Shown piece by piece: positions 36,401 through 46,021 of a DNA stretch of 64,000 bases; position 1 is the first letter of the stretch; the number at the start of each line of letters is the position of its first letter. Location: positions 1-64,000 of the forward strand of contig ML133391.1 in the NCBI GenBank assembly GCA_003864495.1, read 5' to 3'. Source of the stretch: Nemopilema nomurai. Its lineage: Eukaryota > Cnidaria > Scyphozoa > Rhizostomeae > Rhizostomatidae. Both the position numbers and the translations under genes were made by a program. The notes beneath the pieces are model-generated. The model was not told where the DNA came from. It worked only from the letters and a program-made list of their open reading frames with translations, and ran no database searches.

Positions 36401-39020
36401 GCAGTCTTGAGTATTTTGAAAATGGTGTTGATTAAGGTCTTTCAAATTGCAGCGTCTACAGTAATAACTGATAAAACTTTAAAACGCTTTGCACTACGGC
36501 TGGGTCGTGCTCAACTTGCTTCATAGAGAAACCTTAAGAGATGTTGGGTTATTTATAAGTTTATTGAAATTGGCCTTCAGAGTTCTCAATTTGCTTTCTT
36601 TAGTTTTTTTGCCATCTTTATCTACACCCAGTCTATACTACGTTCCGCATGGCCTCTTTGAGTAAAAGAAGCTTTTTTAAAAAGAGGTAAACAACTTGTT
36701 CTTTTTTCTTTCACCCCATCCCCACTCTCCTTGACTCATAAACGAACCTATGGGGCATATCATGGTGTCTATTTTGTTATTTCAGTGGACGCTGGGAAAG
36801 AAGATAAGATGTTGTCATTTATGTAACTTTAAGTGAAATTTGCGTTCTTGAGCAAAACGGAGAACGTGCCTGGGATGGAAAGACACTGGGAATTAGGAAA
36901 CGGGAAAACACTTTTCGCAGCTTAAAACTGTGCTCGGTCCGCGAAAAATCAACGGGGCGGACATTTTTAAGTTTAGAGAACAAATTAATGGAAACATTAA
37001 GCAGGTTGGAATTTACGATATGCAACATCCATGGGGATCACAAGTTGTTTGTCTTTGCCCATAAGAATGACGTGTATGTAAGGCTGAAATTGTGCAAGAG
37101 TTGTGAGAGAACACCCCTCCAAAAGAGATCTCTAATTGAATTACACTAGAGTTTTTTCAATTTTCATAATTACGAGCTCTATTTAATGACTGTAGTATGT
37201 GACACTAAATGTCATAATTTGTGACGTCGAAATCTTGACTCCTCTTTATGGCTTTACTACAAAAAGATACTTTTGGGAGGTAACTGAGGGTGGGGCTTCT
37301 CTGGTGGCAATGCTGTAAAATAATACTTGAGCAGTTCCAAAATGATCGTTCGAATTTCCAGCTCTATTGATTGTAAAAGTAAATAATGCCTTTGCGCAAA
37401 AGCATAGAAGCACCAGAATAGAATAGAGTGTCTCACTCATGATACAATAAAGATGGAACTATGGTGCAAAGCAATTCAGAACTGATTAACGGCTTTTTCT
37501 CCGGAATACAACCTGGTTTCAAAGCATAGAGTTGGAGTCACGCTGAACAGCTGAAAATGAGCATGCAAATTAGGGTGCTGAATACACTCTTTTCAAGGAA
37601 CAATTTTCGCTTAAATTTATTTGTCACGCCGGAGTGCTATTCGGTAAAAGCTCCATCACAGTCTAATGAACTTTCCTAATGAGAGAATCTGACCAAAATT
37701 TTAGAAAAGAAGCTTAAATACGAAAAAAGGAATCACTCGTAGATTGAATAACTCGCTCCTGTAATTGGGCAAAACCTTTTTGTCGCCCCCTTAATTGTAG
37801 CCTAGCAACGTAAAACGGTGGTCGCGATTGGTGCACTGCTCAAGAGTCACGGTCTATGGTGACCACGTGGTTTCGAATTTAACGAATGGTGTTTCACTAC
37901 CTGGCTCGTTGTTGTTCATCAATTTTCGAATGATAAAAATTGGGCAAATGAAGAAGCAGCCTCGTGCGCATAAGAAATCAGATGTGTCTTATTCCCGTAA
38001 AGGATAAACAATGCTGGATTTGGGAACAACTATAAGGGATGACCAGAGGACACAATGCAGTCCAAGTCCAGGATTAATTACTGCTAGGAGATATTCACCA
38101 AGAAAAGTACTGACAAAAAAAGATAATTATGAAGAACGACAGGTCACAGACCAATCCTTTCACATAAAACAGATTTTTATTAGCCGAAAGATTTTCGACA
38201 CAGTGGAAAATGTTTGTTCGCAGCAAACAGTATTTCTTGAGTCAAAGTGGTGTCATTGTGTTTTTCTAGGTCGCGCGTACAAAGTGAAATTGTGCTCAAG
38301 CTTGGAGTCTATGCATAAGGGGGTTTGAACGTCAGTTAAATTCAACATAACAGAGTTTACAAGCATGAGTGTTCAGAATTTTCCTCATTGGCTACAATCC
38401 CCCCGTGGAATTGAACCAATAAAGAACATCACAAAACAATATCACTGCACTTTAATCATTGAGTATAAGATGAGACCCAGGCAAGAAGGGGGTGTGCCAA
38501 TTCAGTACATAATGCAGTTGTGGAATGTTTTCATCCGTTCATTAGCAAACATCTCATAAGTTTGAACCCCTCTTTTAGCGTAACCATACGAGGCGTGGCT
38601 AGGCGTGACATTGTGCGATTTATCATTGATCTTCCCACCAACCTTTAGGTAAATGGCTATCCTTTCTGTGGACCAACTGAATTTAACATACACGCCTGTT
38701 TACTTTCTACAGAAGCTACGCTGCTGAAGCTACCCATCAATGCTTCCTCCACCGTGTTTTTGGTCCTCTCACTCATTTCTAATAGTCTCCAGTAATTAAA
38801 GCAACCCCAACAATCATTAAGACGAATCTTCTCTTCCAGATACAAACAAACTCATTATCAAGCCACTTAAGAAGCTGTTTGGATTTCAGACAAAAGCAAA
38901 GCTGCCTTCTAAATATCCGACTGATTATTAGCCAATGAAAGACGCTTCCAAAAACTCCGGGGTAGTCCGCCAAAAGAAAGAAGACATTAAGAAAAATGTC
39001 ATCAAACTCAGAGGCTTTAA
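30443..39020. other. 8.6-kb region without a supported gene
   Basis: Scattered short frames only. One exon-like piece on the minus strand (32517-32573: acceptor AATACAG, 18 codons including ALFIDSNYGCKMKLFQ, donor CAAG|GTAAAC) could belong to the gene starting at 46021. A 12-G run is at 34537-34548. CACGCC-type motifs lie near 38591-38610. The region may be intergenic or one long intron. Confidence 0.4.
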
Positions 39021-39062
39021 GGCCCGGGTTAAACGTCGTGCTTCTCATGCGCCGAACCTAAT
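39021..39062 (+). repeat. Harbinger left terminal inverted repeat
   Basis: Starts GGCCCGGGTTAAACGTCG and ends GCCGAACCTAAT. It matches the reverse complement of 42298-42339 at 40 of 42 positions. Confidence 0.93.
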
Positions 39063-39069
39063 TGCTGAA

Positions 39070-39223
39070 TTAAGTACATGAGAAGCTCGACGTTTAACTT
39101 AATTAAGTTCGACAGAATCGATTAAGTTCGACAGAACGTCTCTGGCTCGACTTGTTCTGCCGTGCCGCACGGCAGTAGCACGACACCAAGTTAAACGTCG
39201 TGCTTCTCATGTGCCGAACCTAA
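39070..39223. repeat. Harbinger left subterminal repeats and hairpin
   Basis: Behind the left end, 39070-39102 carries an inverted, partly decayed copy of the end motif (TACATGAGAAGC, CGACGTTTAACTT). 39189-39223 carries a direct, nearly perfect copy (TTAAACGTCGTGCTTCTCAT). Between them, TTAAGTTCGACAGAA occurs twice, and 39157-39175 is a 9-bp hairpin (CTGCCGTGC, one spacer base, GCACGGCAG). These probably serve as binding sites for the Myb-like protein or the transposase; that role is inferred. Confidence 0.8.
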
Positions 39224-39402
39224 CGCATAAATTATTTTTAATTATTTTGAACGTTAAAACGAGGTTAGGCATGCGCAGATGAGATAGGAAAAAGGCGCCA
39301 ACGACAAACTTACGCCATTCCGACGAGTCATCGTTCACTTCACTTTCACTCGTGTTCTTGAAAATTTAGAAGTTTATTCAATTCGTATTCAGTATAACGA
39401 TC

Positions 39403-40683
39403 ATGGCATCAAATTCACGAAACATAGACAATTGCGAATCATGTATGAAGCAGACTAAATATATCTGCATAACTTGCGGGGTACCAGTCTGTACAGTTTG
39501 TTGTTTGGAGGAGTTAGATGAAGAAACCCAAGGCTGGATTCCATGCCGGAGTGTAGGCTACTGTTCTGTTTGTAAGGTGCAACAGTTTGAGTCATCAAAA
39601 GTTGAATTGATATCACCATCAAGGTATGTATTTCATATTCAAGCCTTTTCTGAATAAATATTAGTTTAGTGGGTTCCTGGTTCTTATTCTTGAATAGGCC
39701 AAATTACAAGCTTATCATTAAAAATTACTACTACTTTGCTTGCCTACCATTTTTGTTTTTCTGCTTTTAGTCCTAACAGTAACAAAGAAGATGAGGAAGC
39801 AGATTTTGAAAGTGGGAATGAGAGTAATGCTGATGGGCCACCATTAAAAAAAAGAAAGAAAGAAAAGAAATCTGGCAGAAAGACAAGTTGGCCTGACACT
39901 TTACTTGCTGACTTTATTGATATCATTGTATCCAATGAATATTTCAAGAAAAAACTAATTTTCCAGAATGTCAAAAATCAAAAAAATGGTGAAATATATG
40001 GGAACATTTTAAAAGAACTTAAAAAGCGTGTTCATGCTAGAAATGAGAATTGCAACTACACTGTAATCCAGCTCCGTAATAAATTTAAGAAGGTAGTTGG
40101 GGAGTGCAAGAAAGCAGCACTTGTAATGAAAACTGCAAGTGGAATAAAGAGATTCCAAGAAGAAAAGAATTACGGAGTTTGGTTCAATCAGCTGCTAGAG
40201 CTGGTGAAAACAAGAGAAAGCTGCCAGCCGGAACAAGCCATCGAACCAAGTGAGCGATCTTTTGATTCCACAAGTGAGTGTGTTGCTCCAGCTGAATCAA
40301 CACCAGAATTTTTCATCCCAGTCATGAAGGGCACCAAAAAGAGTCCCCCCAAGGAACAGCAATTCAAGGAGATGCTGGGCCTTATGAAAAACATTGCTGA
40401 AAAAGACCCAATGAGTGATTTTTTGAAATTCATGAGGGAACAAGAGGAAAGAGAAAGGAAACACGAACTTGCAGTGATTTCTTTGATCATGAACCAACAA
40501 ACGATGCCACCACAGCAGCAGCAATTTCTGAATTACAGCAACATGAATCCAGTCATCCAGCAACATCCTTATGATCATAATACCATGAATCACATGGCTG
40601 GCAGCAGTTCTGCTTATAACAGCTTCATGCAAGAACTGAATAGTGTCAATGAGACATCTGAGAAAACTTTCACGAAATTGTGA
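39403..40683 (+). CDS. Harbinger Myb/SANT-like DNA-binding protein, two exons
   Basis: Exon 1 is 39403-39623 and exon 2 is 39771-40683; the intron has donor AG|GTATGT and acceptor TTTTAG, giving a 377-residue protein. In PIF/Harbinger elements this protein binds DNA and moves the transposase into the nucleus. Residues 1-60 hold ten cysteines (C11, C14, C22, C25, C30, C33, C34, C48, C54, C57) in CxxC pairs, suggesting a zinc-binding fold. An acidic stretch and a basic nuclear signal (KKRKKEKK) follow. A Myb/SANT-like domain runs from about 110 to 220 (SWPDTLLADFIDII, then LRNKFKKVVGECKKA). The C-terminal third is Gln/Asn/Met-rich. The ATG at 39403 was chosen because it precedes the cysteine pattern and lies behind the left end of the element. 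Splicing is inferred from phase and domain continuity. Confidence 0.85.
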
Positions 40684-40833
40684 TGTTGAGTTATGAAAAC
40701 TTTATTATCTAACAAAATACTCTTAAAAGTTAATATCTTAAAGGTTAATATCTTAAAAGTCAAATTGGAACCATAACTGTTAACAAAGAATAATGAAAAG
40801 TCACTGTGTTCAACTCTGTGTTTTCATCTATGA
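40684..40833. other. Shared 3' region between the two transposon genes
   Basis: About 150 bp separate the stop codons of the convergent transposon genes. It holds a short repeated phrase (TTAATATCTTAAA, twice near 40727-40757) and serves both 3' ends. Confidence 0.5.
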
Positions 40834-42153
40834 TCATTTCTTAGAAGTCTCAGCTAATTCTTTTGCCAATTTGGACTCAAGAGTCTTCCTTATTTGAACT
40901 GCCTTGTTATCACGTGCATCAAAAATCTTTCTGCTGGTACTCATGAGAAGAAGGTCACGGATTGTTGCTCTGTCTCTTCTTTGACTGCTTTGTGGGTCAA
41001 TTGATACATCAAGCTTTGAAGGCAGAGTGTCTCCACAATCAAGGCAAATATTATGTAAAACTAAACAGGCTAAGGTAGCAACTTTGATTTCGTAGACATT
41101 GCCCTCAGACTTTCGCAACAAGAACCGCCATCTTCCTTTAAGCTGGCCAAATGCTCCCTCAATGACCATACGGGCACGACTCAGTCTGTAGTTGAAATAG
41201 CGTTGTTCTTTTGTCAAAACAGCATTGGTGTAAGGTTTCATTAAAAATGATTCAAAGGGGAAGGCAGAATCTCCAAGAATAAGAGGGGGGATTTTAACAG
41301 CATCTATTTGTTGGCAGATCTCTGGAATCATTTTTCCATCTTTTATCTTCTTCCACAAAGAGGTTGATTGCAAAATGATTGAGTCATGGGAATTCCCAGG
41401 GAAGCCACAACTTCCCCAAATGAAACGATATTTGGCATCCACTAATGCCATTAAAACAATTGAATAGAAGTTCTTGAAATTGTGATATTCTTTTCGAGAA
41501 CTTTGGCCACCAGGTGGGCATTTAATGGGGATGTGGCATCCATCAACAGCTGCCCAACTACAGGGAAACTGCCAAAGCTCTTCCATATCTAATATCTTGC
41601 TCTGGAATTCATCTTCAGTTTTTGGCATATTATTAGATACGAATTGTTCCCAAAGACAGAAAACAATTACTTGGGTGACCTCGTTGACAATCCTTGTGAC
41701 TGTTGAACGTGCTAGGCCTACCATTTCCCCTATGCTGTAAAGATAATCCCCTCTACCAAGACGATAGAGACAGATTGCCAAACGAAGTTCTGGAGAGATG
41801 GGTTCTTCAGTAAGCGTTTGTCTCTCAAGTTGCGGTCTTATTCTTGTCAGTATAAATTCAAATGTCGATCTTGATACTCTTAGTGTTTGCTTGAATCGTT
41901 TATCGTCGTAGGTAAACCACAGTTTCTCCCACCAACCTGTATTTCTTGGCAACCTTCTGCATGACCTAACCCTAGCCCGTGATGTTGTCAACTCGCCAAA
42001 TAAATACGTAGCTGCCAGCAGAAACGACCTCAATGTCAGTAGCCTTTGTTGTAGAATAATGGCCATTCCTTTAATCAACAAATTTCGACGCTTACGACGC
42101 TTTGAAATTAAACTTTTCAACAGTAAGGTTTTCGCTCTGCGAGTTAAGGCCAT
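40834..42153 (-). CDS. PIF/Harbinger transposase (DDE superfamily, HARBI1-like)
   Basis: A single open frame of 439 residues that cuts and joins the element ends. The N terminus is very basic (residues 5-30), a likely DNA-binding and nuclear signal. A helix-turn-helix-like stretch lies at 140-160 (IGEMVGLARSTVTRIV). The catalytic core has the family motifs in order: AAVDGCHIPI with D204, GNSHDS with D257, GDSAFPF with D295, and IEGAFGQLKGRWRF with E332. D204, D295 and E332 are the likely acidic triad, by analogy to HARBI1-type proteins. The end LVLHNICLD is also typical. There are no stops or frameshifts, and length is in the usual range for active elements. Harbinger transposases need the Myb-like partner encoded next door. 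Confidence 0.93.
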   Translation of the reverse strand: MALTRRAKTLLLKSLISKRRKRRNLLIKGMAIILQQRLLTLRSFLLAATYLFGELTTSRARVRSCRRLPRNTGWWEKLWFTYDDKRFKQTLRVSRSTFEFILTRIRPQLERQTLTEEPISPELRLAICLYRLGRGDYLYSIGEMVGLARSTVTRIVNEVTQVIVFCLWEQFVSNNMPKTEDEFQSKILDMEELWQFPCSWAAVDGCHIPIKCPPGGQSSRKEYHNFKNFYSIVLMALVDAKYRFIWGSCGFPGNSHDSIILQSTSLWKKIKDGKMIPEICQQIDAVKIPPLILGDSAFPFESFLMKPYTNAVLTKEQRYFNYRLSRARMVIEGAFGQLKGRWRFLLRKSEGNVYEIKVATLACLVLHNICLDCGDTLPSKLDVSIDPQSSQRRDRATIRDLLLMSTSRKIFDARDNKAVQIRKTLESKLAKELAETSKK

Positions 42154-42224
42154 TTTGAAAAATTATGTTGATCTTTAATCGATGGCTGTTGCTTGGATAC
42201 CGCCCCGACCGTAATTTTCTGCGC

Positions 42225-42339
42225 ATTAGGTTCGACCATGGTTCGACGTTTAACTTGGCGGCCGCGCTAACGTCGCGCTTCTGGTGAACTCAATTGTATT
42301 AGGTTCGGCACATGAGAAGCACGACGTTTAACCTGGGCC
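42225..42339 (-). repeat. Harbinger right end: terminal and subterminal repeat
   Basis: The terminal repeat is 42298-42339. A second, diverged copy (ATTAGGTTCGACCATG, CGACGTTTAACTT) lies inside at 42225-42256, mirroring the repeated motifs of the left end. Confidence 0.85.
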
Positions 42340-42342
42340 TAA

Positions 42343-44694
42343 GACTATCAGCGTTGACTTGGAAACTAATCAACAAGCCTAGGTTTATAATTTTTGAAGC
42401 AGAAGTTAATATAAGGTGTTATGAACAACAAGCGAACACACTGAGACACCGTCAAAACAAGTATTTTGCTTCAGTCTCAGCTGAGAATTATTACGACAAA
42501 ACTTTTTATAAGTATAACGTGCGATCACACACAGTTGAAGGAGTTAATTGGTATAGGTCGAGTTAATATATGCGGATAGGGGCACCAAAGTTTGTATGAC
42601 AGTGTATAATTCCTAGCAAAATGGCACGTGGCCAGTAAATATTCAATGTAAAAGAAGCAATCTTTTGAAAAGATCGCTCGTAAAGAACTTTGATAAGCGA
42701 TGATTTTTCAAGACCTTTTTAAGTTGCTATGGAAAAACCAGAAGGTGTTTCAAGTGAACAAATTGGTCTTTATTAAACTGTTATAGGACCTGAGGGAGCA
42801 AAAGCTGATGAAAACATAACCATCAAAAAAGAAAAATCCAAGCCAGACACTGCTTATACGTCCTCACTTTTCAATGTAAACTATTTCAGTGCCAAGCTGT
42901 GAACAGAGATACAAAATACAGTGAGGGGGGATGGAATCTGAGCTTACTTGTAGAAAGTTACTACAATGACACTTTATAAATTTGCACAGAAGAAGGTTGT
43001 CTGTTTTGGCAGGGACATTTCTCATTTGAATCAGAACTCTTATTGAAAATGTGAAATATGAAAAACATAATTATGATATGAAATGCAATTATAAATATGC
43101 AATTGCCAATTTAGGAGTGCTGCGTAGACGGAAACCTTCAGTTAAACTTGACCTCAATGACGAAAGGTGATTTAAGTCTTGCGTAAAAGTGCTTTACTCT
43201 AATACTTGGACTTCGTGCTGTTTCACTGAAATCCCGTCTGAAATCGGGAATAGCGAGATAAGAATATGATCAAAGGCGTCATTCACTTCAGTCGATGTCA
43301 TCATAGCGAAGAACAGAATGATTCACAAGTAAGACTATTAAAATAAGATTTAAGGATATTGGAATAGTCAAACTGGAATTTCGCGTCAAACAAGATTATC
43401 CACCGTATCCTATGCTTGTCAGCTAAGAAATCTCTCAGCAAAAACGAGTAAGAATTTAGAAAAGCTGATCGATATTCCATAGACAACGCCTCTTCTTGGA
43501 AGGATCTGGCCCTTTAGCCCTGATAAATGAATCAGGCTCAGGGTAAAGAAAGTAATTGAGAACATGTAAAGAAGACGGATTTGATTGACTAGATGGCTCA
43601 AAGACAAAGAGTGTTTGATCCATGTCTCATTACAATCGACAAAGTTTCTTTGGAAGAAAACTGAAAAACTTGATGGAGCAAACACAGGGCTGATTGAAGC
43701 AGCAGCAACCACAAAAACAATGCACGAAGCCTAAACAATGTGGGAACGAAAATAACCGCCAGATCTAGGGAGTAAATCACTAAATAGGGCCTAACGCCCA
43801 GAGAGGGTTAAAAGATTTAAGGTGGATCAAATTCCACCTATAATTTAAACTATTTCCATCTGCGAGATCAGAAATGTTCGTCATATAAGTTAAAAGAATG
43901 CAAAATGGCGGGCGCTGCCCATGTCTGATGAGCTCATTGAACTAAATAGAACAGGTCAAAATTTTTGCCTATATTTGAAAAACGTTTAAGAAACTTCAGC
44001 ACATTTGGTAGCTAGAAATCGAAAAAGTCACCATTTTCATCATTTAGCACGAATGTTAAAAAGCTCATTAGAACATACCATCATCTCTGATTCGATAAAG
44101 GAGTATCTTAGAAAAAGCAAAAATTGAACTGCAATGTTGATTCCGTCTGGACGAATCAAAATTTTGTATGCTTGTTTTGGGATTTTTGTGTTTCAAAACT
44201 TCTTTAGTAGAACAAAAACATTTTAAAAGCATCTACATTACCGAGATTGTTTGGCAAACATTCTCAGTGATCGCTAATAACCATCGCTATTTTTGTTTAG
44301 AGAAAGAAATGGAAAAGTTGGTTATCTCTTGGCAACAGCGGAAAGAAACCTTAGCCATTATTTTCAACAAACCCACAAAAATTTTGCGAAAAAACATTGC
44401 CTGAGATTTCGAACCAAGCAGTGTGTTTCACGAAGCTGCAGTTATTTGCGCGTAATTTGTCGTTACAGAGAACCGGAGCAACTATGGAAAACATTTTAAG
44501 TGACACTTAATGTAAACTTTATAGTGACACTCTATAAGCGTCAAAATGAACCCAAAAATTAATTTTCAAACCCTCACCTGCCGACATTTCCTAAAGTTAT
44601 ATCTTGATATTGGAAGCATATTATATAATTTTCTAAGGTTCAATTAAAGATTTGAAGGCAAAAAACACCGCTGGAGGACCATGGAAATCCAATT
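42343..44694. other. Region right of the transposon
   Basis: No supported gene. A minus-strand frame near 43419-43712 is open but has no clear borders. CAAAATGGCGGGC near 43902 resembles a YY1 site without a gene behind it. Confidence 0.4.
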
Positions 44695-44715
44695 GGGGGG
44701 GGGGGGGGGGGGGGG
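44695..44715 (+). repeat. Poly-G tract (21 G)
   Basis: An uninterrupted run of 21 G. The neighbouring open frame across it is an artefact of the run. Confidence 0.95.
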
Positions 44716-44849
44716 ATGGTGTTGTGCTGGGTCTCTGAATTTTGGGAGGTTTGCAATGATAAAAACCTCAGAGACCCTCTATTTCAGCAAAAAGAGAAGG
44801 AGCTTGATGAAGGCTAAATGCCGCCGAGTGGAGAGGGGAACCGGGGCGC

Positions 44850-44923
44850 TACCCTGGGTACCAGACCCACTATGTATCAAAACTTTTATACATTGTCTGG
44901 AACTGGGTCTGGTACCCAGGGTA
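44850..44923. repeat. Perfect 20-bp inverted repeat with 34-bp loop
   Basis: Arms 44850-44869 (TACCCTGGGTACCAGACCCA) and 44904-44923 are exact reverse complements. The arms themselves contain the palindromes CCCTGGG and GGTACC. This could form a stable stem, or be a small MITE or its footprint. No target duplication was found. Confidence 0.9.
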
Positions 44924-45871
44924 CCGGGGTGTCCGAGTCTTGTAAAATGTCTTTTATGACCAGGAGGTAGAGTCAAGGCGGATGATAGACGTTCTATTGT
45001 TTACAATTGTGGCCCTTGGCTTGGCATTTATAGAAGGTTGTAGGAGATATAGCTTGTATCAATCCAAGATCCGAGACCTTCGACCAAGATTATAAATCAA
45101 AAAGGTGCGACTTTCACAAACAGACAAGCTATTGTTATTTTGAAAAAGAAAGTTGTAGCTTGACTTTGGCGAATTCAAAGCTCCAATCAAACAGAATGTT
45201 CCGACAAAAGCAATCTCAGAGATTATGCGGCTCCTTTTCTGAAAGATTTGTAACATATGGGACACCTTGTGCCAGGCCCTCTAGGGACAAGGTTAATATC
45301 GGAAGGGCAAATTCCCGAGGCCGGATCCTCTAAAACATTCCCACTTAATTAGCAAAACGGAAAATACATGCCTGGAAATGTGAAATGCATTGTCGGGGTT
45401 TTGGCTCATACAAAACCAGGCAGTTGGTTCTTTTATAAAAATAACACTATTGTCTAGATATGCATCTGCAAACAATGTCTGCTTCTGTAAAAGAATATCC
45501 TTAGCCCTAAATGGTCACTGTCATACGAAACCTCAAACAAAAATAATCATTGTTAGTCAATAGCTAATAAAATCCGAGGGTCACCGGATTAAGCGCGTGA
45601 AACTCTATTCTGCGTAGGCAAGGAGCAGGTCAGGTTTGCTTTTTGTACCCATTCCCAAACATCAGCCTTGTTGTCTGTAATCCGCAAGATTTTTCTACCA
45701 AAGTACGAGGGGACAATCAACAAAGAATCGAAATAAAATAACAAAACCGTAGAGAAGATTTTTGAGGAGGCAATAATATTGAGCGGGATACGAGCTGAAA
45801 TTAACGCACCAGTTCGGTTTAATTTCATAAGTATGTTGAGATAAACGAGGGAAATAAAATTCAAACCATAC

Positions 45872-46021
45872 CTTGGAATTTTCTTGCGTGGTTTCAAGTA
45901 TGGGTCTGTTCTCCGGTTCTGCATTCGAAACATCGGTCGAGCATTGGGAGTCAAAAAACCCGCTATCGGCTTGTCTCCGTCTGGAACTTCTTCGCCTAGG
46001 TCCTTTGTCAGCTGTCGCCAT
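45872..46021 (-). CDS. First coding exon of an unidentified minus-strand gene
   Basis: From the ATG at 46021, 50 codons run to a strong donor (AATTCCAAG|GTATGG) in phase 0. The peptide starts MATADKGPRRRSSRRRQ, continues DSGFFDSQCSTDV and is polar, as expected for a disordered N terminus. The start codon lies in AACATGGCGAC, a YY1-like motif like that at the FHOD start. No convincing second exon was found; weak candidates are 32517-32573 and 28062-28104, which would make a gene of about 18 kb carrying the Harbinger element in an intron. I do not recognise the protein. Confidence 0.5.

Larger units (their letters stand above)
39021..42339. mobile_element. PIF/Harbinger DNA transposon, apparently intact
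   Basis: The 3,319-bp element is flanked by a TAA duplication (39018-39020 and 42340-42342), the 3-bp TWA-type site known for PIF/Harbinger. Its ends are 42-bp inverted repeats (39021-39062 and 42298-42339) starting GGCCCGGGTTAAACGTCG or GGCCCAGGTTAAACGTCG, differing at two positions. It holds the two expected genes in convergent order: a spliced Myb/SANT-like gene (+) and a DDE transposase (-), both open over full length. More copies of the end motif lie inside both ends. Intact genes, a perfect duplication and near-identical repeats point to recent insertion and possible activity. Confidence 0.93.

Noticed and set aside
38399..38640. tRNA-like B-box sequences (GGTTCAATTCC, GGTTCAAACT) on the minus strand
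   Set aside because: No matching A box or cloverleaf could be drawn upstream of either.
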